Of a stretch of DNA of 64,000 nucleotides, positions 1-12,700 are shown one piece after another; position 1 is the stretch's first letter; every line of letters begins with the position of its first letter. The position numbers were made by a program, and so were the translations under genes. The stretch lies in contig JBLDXI010000028.1 in assembly GCA_047495785.1 (NCBI GenBank), positions 806,001-870,000 on the forward strand, read 5' to 3'. The stretch is from Lepidodermella squamata (taxonomy: Eukaryota; Gastrotricha). The notes under the pieces were generated by a model. It saw only the letters and a list, made by a program, of their open reading frames with translations, ran no database searches and was not told where the DNA came from.

Positions 1-2083
1 CGATCCGCGCCAGAAGATTTAGTCCGGCTTAATGCAAGTCCGCTTTATTGTAAGCCGGACTGGTCCGGTTTATAAAAAAAACAGTGCATTTCTTTACAAA
101 TTATTCAAGAATATAAGCGCTATTAAGTAATGAGCTATTTAGGTGTGTAAAAAGTTCGATTATCGCGATGGAATTAAGGTTTTGCCAATATATCGACAAC
201 TATTTTTCAATACTGCGATCATTTTTTCTATCAAAGCCACTCAAAAACAGCGTGAAGAGGGTGTTTCTGCGCCCTAGATGAAAATTATCCTGTAAGCCGG
301 ACTTTTTTAAGTAAAATTCACTAAAAATAAGTCCGTTATAACGCAAGTCCGGCTTATGACAGTCCGGCTTATTGCAACCATTTGCATGTAAAACGCTAGT
401 CCGCGGCACGAGCCAAGCAAAATGGTCCGGCTAAGCGCAAGTCCGGCTTATGATCGTCCGGCTTAACGCAAAACTACTGTATGTCATTGATATTGTTTAT
501 GATGTTGGGGCGGGCGAGGCACACTGCTTGCTTTTTTTATCGCAATTGCGACCACATTTGAAGGTGAAGTAGATGAACTGCCCAGGAGGAGCAGACGGGC
601 GTTCGATCGCCAGATTTCGCTGATGGTAGGCGGCGGGTCGGTGCGACGGATGTGGGTAGCGATGTGGTCGAATCGGCGGGGAAGTGATTCCAGTAAAACA
701 AAGCGAAGTTGCCTTTCGTCCGGGTTATCGATAAGCCTCTCTCGCCCTTGGTCTCATTCATCGACTACGTTAGCTGAGTGAAGCGCCGAAGGTGCTCAGT
801 CAGCTCAGAATTGGCAGTCCAGGTATGAAAGGGAACGCTTCAGCAACTGGTTTTCAGTGGCGTTCCACGTGCGATTGAAATGCGCCTTGAGCGCCAGCCA
901 GATCTGACGAGGGTCGCGACTGGCGGCAAATTCCAGGTCCAGTGTCCAGTTGAGGCGAGATGTGCTCGACTATCATACCTGCTGCCTGTTTCATTTGAAA
1001 TTTTTTCGAAGACTTCCCCCATCAACGACTCCTGGCGTAGCTGCAGATTTGAGGTGATTGAGATTTGAGATTTGAGAGATTTGAGGTGATTGGTGGACAC
1101 CTGTTCCATATTTGCAATAACTTGAACAAGGCTTTTGGTGTTGTTAACACCCTCCGCTTGAAGTAGATTGAAGATGAAAACATCAAAGCAAAACATTTCG
1201 TCAGCAACTAACCGTCAGATTGGGACAAATAGGAAGATGTGTAATAGGTACCCGGTTGCATGTCTATAACTTCACTGGCATCTGGTAGATCGAAAACGGC
1301 AGAAATGCTCAAGATTTATCTTATTATCGTTGCTCTATCGCCGACATCTAACAATGGAGTAGCTGCGGATGAAATAACTCGTAAAAAGCGAGGGCATCGC
1401 AGAATGTACCTGTTTTATCAGTTTTTGACATGGTCCGCAAAAATAACACCTGCCGACGTTGCTTAGGCATTCACGAACAGTTTTGCTAGTTGTTTCAGAG
1501 TTCCGACCGCATAATGAATGCTGCTATTGGTCAATTCCACTCAAAGAGATGTTGTCGGCTGGGGTCCTTTCAATTAGAAACAGTTGGAACCAATTAGTCC
1601 AGGGAGTATCGGTGACAGAATTTAGTAGTGCTTCAAAATGTGTGGGCCATTCAGACTGATGCTTCTTTCTGGCGAGTTCCGAGATCCGAGGAACCCGGAA
1701 CTAATTCCTGTTCCTTAATATGGCCGCAACGAATAGCATTATGCCTAACGATAACAGCCCTTCGACCTTCTACATGTTTAATCGCGAAAGAAAAGTAAGC
1801 ATTGCAGCCCCATTGAAGCCGAGGCACCTTTGAAGTTACGTCGTTGTCGTGACAGCAACAGCTAATCAGTTTCCAATAAAATCGCAAACAATTAGTTCGA
1901 TAATTATTCTGGGTCAATGTTACAACTTTCTGCGGGGCTGATAGCAGGGCAAGCATTCATATTTAATATTTATATTAAGCCAAAATAATTGGAAGGAGCG
2001 TTTTATCTTCGCTTGATCGAATCATCAATTGAGCGTTTTAGCTTACCAACGTGTTTTGATTTTGTTTTATTCCCTGCTTTTAG
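1..2083. other. Gene-poor left flank
   Basis: No convincing gene is visible. The first 480 bases carry a dispersed short repeat listed separately. On the minus strand around 830-1200 and 1450-1960, short coding-like stretches appear in shifting frames with stops between them. Their look, including a Cys-rich patch near 1450, suggests a decayed retroelement gag or related region, but I cannot name a family. Upstream exons of E(z) should lie to the left of its first visible exon. I could not find them here, so they may lie outside the window. Confidence 0.5.
21..476. repeat. Dispersed short repeat built on GTCCGGCTTA
   Basis: About ten copies of a GTCCGGCTTA-type decamer, usually followed by a short TGCAA-like or AYGCAA tail, occur in direct and inverted orientation (inverted copies read TAAGCCGGAC). 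They cluster at 21-75 and 290-476. The intervening bases are AT-rich and non-coding. The opposing copies could pair as short hairpins. This looks like a degenerate minisatellite or the end of a mobile element. Confidence 0.7.
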
Positions 2084-5000
2084 GTAACAACGGCATGGCG
2101 AATCCGTACGAGCCGTGTTCGGCCTGTGGCGATCGCTGCGAGCCCTCGACGTGCAAATGCCACTTGTCGGGCAATTTCTGCGAGAAATTCTGCCAGTGCC
2201 AGCCTGACCTGTGCCGATATCGGTTTCCCGGCTGCCGCTGCGAGCAGTGTACAACAACGCGCTGCCCATGCCTGGCTGCCAACCGCGAGTGCGACCCGGA
2301 CGTGTGCCGGCCGTGCCAGTCGTCGTTCGTGCAAAACAACGCCTCGCCTGATCTCGATGTGAAAGCTTTTCTAGGTAAATGATTAGTTCGACGAATAATT
2401 CGATTGACACTCAGGTTTATGTTCAAAGGGGAATTTAGAATTCCAGCACTAAATTTGAGACTCTAGCACTAGATTACCCCTAAATATGGTTTTTCGACTT
2501 CAGCCTGCAAAGCCGATATCGATTTTAAGTATCGATTTTACAAATCAGTGATTTTCCCGATACCAGCCGTCGTGGAACCCAACATCGATAATCTTTCTAC
2601 GGACTTGAGGGCTAACATTAAAATCCTAGGATCAGGGAGGGCATCAGAATCGATCAAAAACGAAAACGCCGAAATCTCAAAGATTCTGAAATATTTAGTG
2701 CTGGAACCTCATTTTTAGCGGTGGACATATTTGGGCCCGTTTCAAAGTAATGAATCTTTTTCCAATAATTTTAAGAATTTTGCCAATTTTGAGATTGGAT
2801 TGCGAATATTAATTTTAATTTTAATTTTAATTTTTTTAATTCGATTCCTTGAAAAAATCAATTTTTATTTTTAAATTCAATTGATTTTTGTTAGCCGAGC
2901 CTTCGTGTCGCAACGTGTCAATCCAGCGGTGCCAGCGCAAACGGCTGTTGATCGCGCCGTCGGACATTGCCGGCTGGGGTTGTTTCGTGAAGGACGCATG
3001 CGAACGCAACGAGTTCATATCCGAGTACGTCGGCGAGTTGATCACGCAGGAGGAGGCGGAGCGGCGCGGGCGCGTCTACGACCGCATCGGCTCGTCGTTT
3101 CTGTTCAACCTCAACTCGGAGTACGCGGTCGATGCGATGCGCAAAGGCAACAAGATTCGATTCGCGAACCACAGCCGCCAGCCGAATTGTTTCGCCCGCG
3201 TTATGCTAGTCAATGGGGATCATCGAATCGGTAAGTACATATTGGGTTTGAAAAAAAATTAGAAAAGCTATATCCGGAGTCTGACAAGTCATTCCTCTAC
3301 GGCGAAATCACACGGCCAAAAGCTTATGATTTTGTGCTGAAGTTCAACATCAACAGATGTTACTTATTTGTGCATGTCATTGAGCAATTCTTCCACTAGA
3401 CAAATGAGATATCTCATAGGCGAGCTTTGAACCAATTTTTTTTGATGGCCCACAGTTACTACAAGCTTCAGTCGCACCAGGCGAAGCCGAGCTGCGAGTG
3501 CACTTCGACGTGGATGGGTCAGATTTATAATGAGCTTCAGTCGCAGTCGATGTGTAAACCATTTCACACCATTTCAAACATTAATTTAAATTATTCAAAC
3601 AAAATTGAATTGGTCATTTTTTGGCTCGCCTACGACTTCCACCTCATCTTAAACATCAGCATTAGCAGCAACATCAGTGTCGACGCTGGCTGCACGGTCA
3701 ATTAGTTGTCTGATGCTATGCTTTTGGGGGCTTTTATTAATGGTAGGGGAATAGAATACAGGGAATTGAGCCAATCAACAGGTGGCTTCGCCACTGTTTT
3801 AATTGTTCATAATAATTGTCCACTGAAAAGTTGACGTGGGAGGATCGTACTCCGATTGGCTCCGTAGTTTTGCCCAGGCAGTCTATTCGCATTGCCTTGC
3901 AAATCAAAGCTTTTATAGTTGGTTGGTTAGTTTTATTTTTGCTCCGAACAGGATACAGGTTTTTAGGTATCCGCATCATAGAGTTTTTAATGTTATTTTT
4001 AAAGATAAGTCTGTCACTGATATCGATAATATTTGCAGGCAATTTGTTCCAGTTACTGAAAAAGCCAATTCAGGCGAGCCTACAAATATATGTTGACAGG
4101 GTTTCTGTACGAAACACGTTATACTTGAAAAAAACATCTGCTGTCACTGTGTAAAAGATGGACCAAGGTGCTGCTTGAATAGACGCAGGAAGCTCGTTAA
4201 CTTGCTTGCGACAGTCAACTCAACCTCGTCATATTACATCAATTTCTATGCCATGCAATGCCCCGTCGCAAATGCTCTCAAAGCCTCTCTGTTCGATCAT
4301 GACAGAGCCAGTTGTTATTTAATTGAGGATTCATGTTTAGTCGAACAAAAGATGGCTCTAGTCGAACCGATTTGATCCCATTTGATACCTTCTGTCAGGA
4401 TGGGGCGTAATTTGCCAAAAAGCATCCTTCAGATCAGTCTTAACGAAGAAACTAGAGCCTTGTAGTCTTTCTATCACACTATCCCACGAAAGAGGCAAAC
4501 AAAATTCGGGAACAGTTCTAGATTTAGAGGTCTAGAGTCAATCGTAAGACGAGTCTTGTCCGTGTCCCTTATTGCTCACAATAACTGAAGCAGAGAATCT
4601 GAATGGAATCTGAAACTTCTACGCACTTCTCCTTTAATAAACGATCGATGTGAAGCCTAAACTGATTTCTTCTGTAAGGACCTAGGTGGCGATTAGGAGT
4701 AACTACGCTTATCAGGATTCCTGAGACGAATCCTGTGATAAAAATTGGGGTCTGTTACACAGCCAAGAGAGCTAGAGAAAACATGTTCGTATTTTCGAAG
4801 AATAGAGTGAAGGTTAGATCTCAAAGCCACAACTGTAGAGCTTGGATTCAGCAGCTCGACTGGTTGGGAAGGATTTCATAGTGATTGGGCCGTGGCACAG
4901 AATAAAGGTCATGAAATGCTGGGCGTTCCACTTCAACAAATTGTTATTCTGTTCAATGTAGCAACTTTGAGCTACTGAACTCACACTGAAGACAGAACTA

Positions 5001-5524
5001 TTCAGAAATATTCACATTCCGATATCAAGTTATACAGCATCCGCTTAAATTGGGCAATCGTAAAACTACGAAAAATTTTAATGTTTTTTTTACATTCGGA
5101 TATTTCTCGTTATTGCGAAAATCAATAATGTGTGATAATTTTCTCTATTCCCGTTTAGGAATTTACGCAAAACGCTCGATTGCTGCCGGCGAAGAGCTGT
5201 TCTTCGACTACTACTACAATCGAGAACAGGTTAGATTTGTATCCTAAATTCTTAGCTAGTTTTCAATGCACTTTGATTTTTGACTCATCAATTTTTCCGA
5301 TGACTCGGATAAGATTTTATGAGGCCTTGGCTCAAAAGATCAACTATTTTATCATCATTCATTTTCCGAATAATTTTCGTGAGAATTTTCGTTTTATTCT
5401 ATTCGTTTTGTATTCATCTCAACTGATTTTTTCTGTCTAGCTGAAATTTGTCAGCGTCGAACGGTCGATCGCTGCCTCGTCTTCGATTGCGCTGAACCCA
5501 ACGCCCAGTACTACGGCTACATGA
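2084..5524 (+). CDS. Enhancer of zeste / EZH2-type histone H3K27 methyltransferase (C-terminal exons, 5' partial)
   Basis: Catalytic subunit of Polycomb repressive complex 2, which methylates histone H3 lysine 27 in the nucleus. Four exons are visible: 2084-2374, 2895-3230, 5159-5229 and 5441-5524. All have GT-AG borders and matching phases (1, 1, 1-to-2-base joins, then 0). Exon 1 encodes the Cys-rich CXC/pre-SET region, including [15 protein letters not shown] and [10 protein letters not shown]. Exon 2 begins the SET domain: [41 protein letters not shown]. Exon 3 supplies [10 protein letters not shown] and exon 4 the closing LKFVSVERS plus a short Ser/Thr/Ala tail before TGA at 5522. The SEY tyrosine, NHS and FFDY motifs are all kept, so the enzyme should be active. 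The N-terminal half (EED- and SUZ12-binding regions, SANT domains) was not found in the window. The 1.9-kb third intron contains retroelement debris. Confidence 0.93.
4370..4700 (-). mobile_element. Decayed Ty3/Gypsy-type reverse transcriptase fragment
   Basis: Reading the minus strand, broken frames give the order expected around the start of a Ty3/Gypsy reverse transcriptase. First comes a [10 protein letters not shown]-like stretch, then LTIDSRPLN, then [10 protein letters not shown] followed by [11 protein letters not shown]. Stops and frameshifts separate these blocks, so it is not functional. It lies in an intron of E(z), antisense to it. I saw no clear long terminal repeats around it. 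Neighbouring intron sequence (3420-4370) may belong to the same element but cannot be assigned. Confidence 0.7.
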
Positions 5525-5748
5525 CCGGCTATCGGGTCTGCTTAGAAGAACGCTCAAAAAAACTCCGCTTTTTATACTTGATTATTCCGCTTTCTTATAT
5601 ATCAGTAACCTTCCGTTTTCTCACAGCCTGCTTTTTAAATTGATTTGATCTTTCAACGTCGTTTTCTGCTGTTCGGTTGGTTTTTTTGTAAATAATTCTT
5701 TGATCTTTGGTAATAGCAGCAAATTGTTTGTTGGCTGTGATTATGAAC

Positions 5749-5754
5749 AATAAA
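5749..5754 (+). terminator. Candidate polyadenylation signal for E(z)
   Basis: An AATAAA hexamer lies about 225 bases after the E(z) stop codon, in AT-rich sequence. Confidence 0.4.
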
Positions 5755-5955
5755 AATTGAGGTTTTTTATCGTCAATTTTTGTCATTTTCAAGCTGAAGT
5801 AGCAACAGCAAATTTCATTTCATAATTGCCGCACGGTTGGATGGAAATATCGGATAGTCTGACCTCATGTAGGTAAATCACAATCATTAAAAACATGAAG
5901 GAAGGTCCGCAGTGTTAAGCAACGTTTTTTCGGTTTTTGAGTTTTAGTTCGGGCG

Positions 5956-6783
5956 ATGAAAAAGCCCTGTTGGAGATCAGACTCGAAGATGAATAATAAT
6001 TCCGAGGTACTGAAGCTGAAAGAATCGATCAGCATTAATCACCAGCCGGCTAACTATCGAAGGTATAAATATTCGGAATAGAAGGTTCTCTCCAAATCTT
6101 GGACCCGATCATATAAACTCGCAGAAAAAATTGGTAGTTTGACTGAAATAAAAAAATCCTCCTTAATTATTTCATAATAAGAGCAAAAGATGATTTTTCA
6201 AAATTCTGTTTCCACTATTTTTACACCACGTATTTATATTTATTTTCGACAAAAATCATCAGGTGAGTGTATTATTATCAGTAATACCGTCCCGCAGTCG
6301 CAGATTTCTAGCTTTATCAGTTTCATAGACTGCCTCCGTCAACAACAGAATCCCGTGATTGGCAAACGCCTGAATGCAATGAAGTTCGAAGTCTCTGCTG
6401 AATCTCTGAAATCATTTCGCACTTTATCAAACCGAGCGGGTTACGATCTCATACAATCGTGGTGCTACCCATATCCAATTTTGAGAAATGGCCCAAACAG
6501 GCTGCGTGTGTTGTGGAGGGCGATCAAAGTTCACAAGGATGTAAAGAATCGAAGAAAGGACGCGTTAACGCAAATCTTTGACATCGAAATCGATTTGGAC
6601 CTCGAAAAACTGCATTCCTCGCAAATGATTGCTACGATGAAAATGGAGTCGCAATCAGATTTTCTGGATTCAGCCTCGGCTAAGCCAGCTCATGAAGTCA
6701 GCACTCCGCCTCAGCCAATCAATTCAAGAATCGCTCAAATCGCGGCTGATGAAGGGAAACAGCTCACTAACGGCAATAATTGA
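5956..6783 (+). CDS. Orphan two-exon gene model, unknown function
   Basis: I do not recognise this protein. Exon 1 (5956-6062) opens with ATG and MKKPCWRSDSKMNNN and ends at a GTATAA donor. Exon 2 (6312-6783) begins after a TTTCTAG acceptor. The phases match (2 bases + 1 base), giving 192 aa ending in TGA at 6781. The product is basic in the middle (RLRVLWRAIKVHKDVKNRRKD), has an acidic patch after it (FDIEIDLDLEKL) and a polar Ser/Pro/Gln-rich C-terminus. There is no signal peptide or membrane segment. It lies in the same direction as E(z), about 430 bases after it. Codon use resembles a genuine exon rather than intron noise, but the exon 1 join is my own deduction. It could instead be one exon of a larger gene. 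Confidence 0.4.
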
Positions 6784-7888
6784 CTCACACTTTCTATTTC
6801 AATTGGTACCTACATGATCAATACCATTCATTTCAAAACGCTAAAATGACGCAGAGATGGCCGAAGTATTTCCTTTAGGTTTTATCGAATTGGTGAATAA
6901 ACAAGTTTTCAGTGCAAATTTTTGGAATTTTTAGCCCAATTCTTTAAATTGCTAACAGGTGAAGCTGGGGTTCTATGACTTCGCTGATGAACCTAACAAC
7001 ATTTTTATGCGGTTATGATCGAACCCGGATCAATCAGTATCAAGTCGAAGATTAATCCCTCCAGATTCTTCACCTCAAAGGCTTCGTTTCTCAGGGTTGA
7101 AATCCATGCCGATGAAGCCGGAAATTTTCTACTTTCAACTCGAAATTATTTATGCTGCTTCAGCTAGAAAACTTGAGATGAGTCAAAGCGAGAAAAGACG
7201 AAAATTACGACAAAACCTATCGTTTATTACAACTGAAATTGCCTCGGCACTTGGCTGGCTGCGTTTCTTTTCCGCCCTTCAATTCGTCACAAATTTACAG
7301 CAACAGAGAAAACACATTCTTTTCAAAGAATAGTAATAATAATAAGAATGATATTGACGATATCATATATTTATAATATATAAGTAAGTATAATCAATCA
7401 ATAATTGTGGAATATATTGTTTTATCGCAATCGAACGGAAAGCAGGCGAAAAATTGTCGAGACAACAATTCCTTACGATTTTTTCGTCGTATCTTGGACA
7501 GACGCATTTTCATTCATTTTCATCTAAAATTTTGCAGCAAAGTGAAGAGAAAAACAGCTGGTTTTAGTATAGCAATTAATCGACTAATTTGTTTTTTTTA
7601 TACAAGAAAGAGAGCGAATTTTCACTGTGTTTTTTCATCATTCACCTGAATAGACAAGATACAAACATCAAAATTCACACTGGTTTTGCTTGAATTCAGA
7701 GATATAAAATTCGACAATATTTATTAGACATTTTTTTCACGCGAGAATAATTTACAGACAATTTCTCTCGTATGGTCCGCGGCGGTTGAATTCTTCTCTC
7801 ATGCGAACCAGATTGTTCAATTTTTCCAACGTGATAGCTGTAAAAAAATCGGCTGTTGTTAATTTTTCCCAAGCTACGTTTCTAAGAC
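6784..7888. other. Intergenic region between orphan gene and ubiquilin 3' end
   Basis: AT-rich and non-coding as far as I can see. It contains an AT-rich simple stretch around 7330-7400 and the likely 3' untranslated region of ubiquilin (minus strand). Short open frames at 7097 and 7407 have intron-like composition and no recognisable motifs. Confidence 0.5.
7720..7725 (-). terminator. Candidate polyadenylation signal for ubiquilin
   Basis: TTTATT on the plus strand reads AATAAA on the minus strand, about 165 bases after the ubiquilin stop. Confidence 0.5.
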
Positions 7889-9752
7889 CTAATGCGCAGC
7901 ACCGTCCGACGGCTGGCCGCCCGCCTGGTGGTGGCTGGCGAGCAGGCGTTCGACGGCCGCGTTCACGTCGCCGAAGGTGGCCGTCAACGCGCGCAGATTC
8001 GCCTCGCGGTTCGGGAATCCCATCGATTCGAGCTGTTCGAGTTGCGACGAGTAGCGCTGCTCCAGATTCGCCTGGTTTTGACCACCTTGTTGTTGAGCAG
8101 TCGACAGCTGAAAATCATAAATGAAATTGATAAAATCAATATTAAATTTAATGAAATTTTGAAATTAAAAAAAAATATCATAGTCGATCAAATTGAAAAA
8201 TAAGGCTAAAAACCCGGAATGCAGCATTCCAAAATATTTACCGTTGAAAATAGACCCATCATCATTTGCGTCAACGGATCGTTCGGACCGCCCTGACCCG
8301 GGGTTCCAGTAGCGGTTCCGGTAGCAGGACTTTGCGGCTGGGTCGACCCAGCCTCACCGCCAGCAGTTGTCGCCGGCAGACCGCCGAAATTCGGAATACC
8401 CCCAGTCAAACCGGCAGTTTCCATGGACGACCAAAACTCAGGCACCTCCTGCTGCAGCGTCCTAATCGCCTCCTGCATCTGCAACATGGCCTGCATAGCC
8501 CTCGGATTGGCCATCAGACGCTGCATAGCCGGGCTGGTGAGTTGCGAGGTCAAGGTCGAGTGATTTTGCCGGATAAAGTTCTGCAATTCAGGCGATTGAC
8601 GCACCATGGGGTTCGACATCAAAATGTTGCGAGACATCTCCGGATTCTGCGACATCATGTGAAACATCGCCTGCATATACGGCGCAGACATCATGTTCTG
8701 CATCAGTTGCGGGTTCACCGAAATTTGCTGCATCAGCGATTGAAGGCCCTGCCCGCCGAATAGGTTGAAATTCGACCCGGGTTGACCTGCCGCCGCTGGT
8801 TGCTGCGTCGAAGTGTTTTGCCCACCCTGAGGCGCCCATGGATTCGGCAACGGGTCACGAACTTCCTGCCCCCGTTGTCCCTCTGACGAGTCATTCTCAC
8901 CCCGAGCCGCACCCTGGTTAGCTAGAGCTGCGAAAGGATTCGGCGCAATACTTTCCTGGGTCGCGTTCAACATCGGCTCTTGAACGTCCCGGTACAATCT
9001 TTGAAGCGCGCTGAAACCACCAGGTAGCGATTCAATATTACTCAGCGCTCGGTCGTGATTTCTCAGCAGTTCTTGGAATGCAGCCGGGTTTCGGGCCAAC
9101 TCCATGGTTTGCCGCATGACGTCCGGGTTATTCAAAATGTGCGATAATTCCGGGTTTCGCTGCATCAACTCTTGAATCTGTGGGTTTTGCAACATAAATT
9201 GCTGCATAATTTCCGGATTTCCCATCAAATTTTGCACGAAAGGATTGTCCATGACCTGACGCAGCATTTCTGGATTGTTCATGATTTCTCGTTGCATATT
9301 TTGCTGCATTTCCATGAAGTTTTGAGATCCCATTCCCATGTTACCCAGACCCTGAAGTCCGCCAAACGAGCCGAGGCCAAAGGGTTGGGCTGAAGCAGGA
9401 GGTCGTTCTTGAGCAGGCCGGGTAGACGAGGCCGCCCGAGCTGTATCTTGTTCAACGCTTCGATTCGCTTGTTTGATAACGAGATGAACTGAGAAGCCGT
9501 CTTTAATACCCTGGCTTTCGAGAGTATCCTCATCTTTCAGAATTTTACCAGCGAAGATAAGACAGATCTGCTCGACGGGAGTATCGTTAAATTCTTTGCT
9601 GACTTTATCGCGAAGCTGAAATTATCAAGAAATAAATTAACCACATTTTCTTTCATATGAAAACGTACCTCTTTCACCGTTCCGCCAGCGCGGATTTTCA
9701 CATCTTTCTTTTCTTTGGGAGTTTTAATTAAAACAGTGATTTCACCAGACAT
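7889..9752 (-). CDS. Ubiquilin (UBL-UBA proteasome shuttle factor)
   Basis: Ubiquilins carry ubiquitinated and misfolded membrane proteins to the proteasome and chaperone them in the cytosol. Exons run from high to low coordinate: 9752-9669, 9615-8242 and 8107-7889. The phases match and give 558 aa, a normal length for the family. The start [16 protein letters not shown] opens a ubiquitin-like domain (about 1-80) that crosses the 53-bp first intron and includes [14 protein letters not shown]. The middle has STI1-type repeats ([30 protein letters not shown]) separated by Asn/Gln/Gly-rich linkers. The last exon encodes the UBA domain, [17 protein letters not shown] with a following LL motif, and ends [14 protein letters not shown]. 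The UBA MGF motif, needed for ubiquitin binding, is intact. It is transcribed away from MADD, with nearly 3.8 kb between the two starts. Confidence 0.95.
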
Positions 9753-12700
9753 TTTTGAAAATATTCCTAACGAAAAAAACGTTACACTCTAGACGCAAGT
9801 CATAATGTATCTGATATCCGATGGTAACCAAAAGTTGACTTAGACGAAATAGAAGCTGCCATAAAATATAGTATATAGTAATCCGCGCTTTCTAACCGAA
9901 GGCGTAATGCAAATTCAACCGGAAAAGATACCCAAGGGAAAAGGGTTCCAATATTAGGGAAGCACAGCCACTTCTTGCTAGATCAAAGTTCGGAGAAAAG
10001 TGTTTTATTCAATTGAATCCCCTCAATTCAATTCTATTGATTAAATACAGAATGCAGACTACACGGGTCTCAAAACCAGCAACCAGCAAATAGGGATTTC
10101 TGGAAAATTCTAGAAAATACCTGTTAATTGAGACGCATAAAAAATAAAAACTTGTCACAAGTCACAAGTAACAGAATATAACAGAAAGCCTACGTCAATG
10201 AATCAGGATTTAGAGTGGGAAAGAAAAGATAGCCGACAGCGAAAAGCATAGTACGGCCAGATTGAAAGATTGCGACTTGTGACACGTCATACGTCAGGGA
10301 ATTCCAAGCCAAACAACTTATTTCCAACTAACATTTTCCGCACAAAAACTACATCTCTCAATCCGATAAAATTTGAATAATTCAATTCATTTCGATGGAC
10401 ATTAACTCGAAATTTTGTTAACACTAATAATAATGACTTTTTATTAAAAATCGAATGCCGCAGAAAAAAATTGGCAAAATAATTTATTGTTCATGCATAG
10501 AGGGTAAGAAGGTTTTTGAGTACACAAACAGCGGCATTTTTAGTTAGTTGTTTCCGATGGGCTTCCAAAATTCCAAAAATCGTACGTCCATCGTCCATCA
10601 ACCTTCAACCTCTGCGGTGAGCGGTGATTGATGATTGATGACTGGTCCCCCGTCTCCTGAGATTAGTCAAGTGCATCGAATGAATGATTTTCTAGGCTGA
10701 ACGACTGTCTCCCGCAGTTAATGAGTAAAATGGGGTGTTTTCAGCAGCAATCCAAGTACTTATTTATAGGATATCATTGAAATTATTGTTAGCATCCATG
10801 CTAGCGGGTGCGATGCCATGTATTTTGGCTCACTGAGAAATATGAGATTGGAAAGTAACGCATAATTTGTAGTAACTTTAAATACAATCAGAAAATTGCA
10901 TCTGGGTCAATTCCTCTATTTCTTTTATTTATTGCTTTATCAAGAAACAAGAAATTTCCTGAAGTGTAGAAAGCAAGATATTTATCCAGAAGGCGACTCT
11001 CGATTCCAGATTCCAGGATATATACTGAATTTGAAAACGAGGGGTGTCGATTTGTTAATCAAATCTTGGTAGAAATAACACACACAAGTTCAGTTTTTGG
11101 TCGAATCAAGGCGTGTTTTGGGGCGTTTAAATGAACTTCTGTGCGATTTTTATTACCTGGCATGCCAGTACTAGCTAATGCCTTCGTAACTCATGAGCAA
11201 TCTAAATCGGCTCGATGTTATTTATTGATAAATGAGATAGACCCGAGGCTCACTGCTCAGCACGAAAAGTCGTTCTCGGCATTTCTCTCATGCGCAAGAC
11301 GCAAGGGTTTTATGCCTTGGCGCGTTTTTCTGGCAAATGGAGTGGTTGGCTCATCAAAACAAGATTTCTGTAATGCTTTTCTATTGCTAATAAATTTTCT
11401 CGCTCCTTAATTTCTTTCAGGCGTCAATTGTTCAAATTCTTAGTGGGGACCAATTAGACTAAGCTGTAAGCCAGTGATTGATGAACGCGTGATTTTCAAA
11501 CAGTTCCGATCAAAAATGAAATGATTTTTCTTAGCCTCGCAAACTTGAGACCAAACCATTGTTACCTTTCTAATGTTGTTATAATCACACCCAGAACTTA
11601 TAGTTTTAGGAAATACTTAACATATTTTGTTAATTTCCGTCATAGTCTTCCGCAGAGCATTGGAAATATTTCAACTGAAAGAGCATCCTTCCTAGCCGTC
11701 ATTACATTTGCTCACCGTAATGTCAGTTAATCAGAAATCACCAAAATCACTCTCTGTATTTTAACCCATAGCGACGTAGGTCACCCTCCATCCGTTTTTG
11801 AATTCATGGTTCCAATGGAAATTACGAAATATACTCTATTTAATGTGAAATCGTCGCTGTTTCAATGTCAACAGTTATCAACATCTGCGGGTTCGCACGC
11901 TCAGAGTAATTGCCTTATCATTTCTGCCCATTTAGCTGTATTGTGTATGCTTGAGTAGACAATCCTTTTATTACACCTTCGCAACGTTAGAATAATTTAT
12001 TTCTGCGCACATGAGCAATGCGATCTTTATTTCAGCAGTGGAATGAATCTCGGAGCGAGAAATATAAACAGCAGTATTTTTCTAACAAATTTGCGCACAA
12101 TCCGCTCAATTTTCCGTTTTATTGTGCTATTGATTTTTAGCCATGTGCCGAGACTTGGCCTCTGCGCACACACAGGCGCACACTAATAATCGCAATGCGT
12201 ATGTGACACATTGAAAGTATTTTTTTCCGTCTCACAATGGCCACATTTAGCTATCGCCTGGTATACATTACTTCTTGTATATGAATATTAGGAGCACTTC
12301 GATATTGATGAATTAGACAGAAAAAAGCTGCTCGTAGTTATTTGCAGCGCGTGTGTTGACTTCCCGTTAGCGGCGACTAGAAACGATCGACTTTATTTCA
12401 GAAAACAGAGTAGCGCGCGATGTAAGCTGGCGTTGTCGGCTGCTCTAAATACTAAGTTTGTTTATTTAGCTTTTTACGGTGTCATATTTCTCACGTCATA
12501 AAACAAATTTACGAGTCATTAATGCTTACACATTACCCGGCAAAAAATTTAGCTGGTTAATTTTTTCTACATAGCCATAAATTAATCCGACTTAAATTCT
12601 TGTCATTTCTGCACTGCTTTTCACGTGCGATCATTTTAACTTGAGTGAAGCTTGAATATGTTTATTGCATTAAAGAATTAGAATGGATTTGCTGGCTCTA

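Noticed and set aside
2003-2426. Long open frames antisense to the E(z) CXC exon
   Set aside because: They are shadows of a GC-rich coding exon; the plus-strand frame carries the conserved Cys pattern and the splice borders.
8266-8763. 165-codon plus-strand frame opposite ubiquilin
   Set aside because: Arg/His-rich mirror translation of the Gln/Met/Pro-rich ubiquilin exon with no motif of its own.
11141-11410. 89-codon frame in the ubiquilin-MADD intergenic region
   Set aside because: No domain, no splice context and no codon signal that stands out from surrounding AT-rich DNA.
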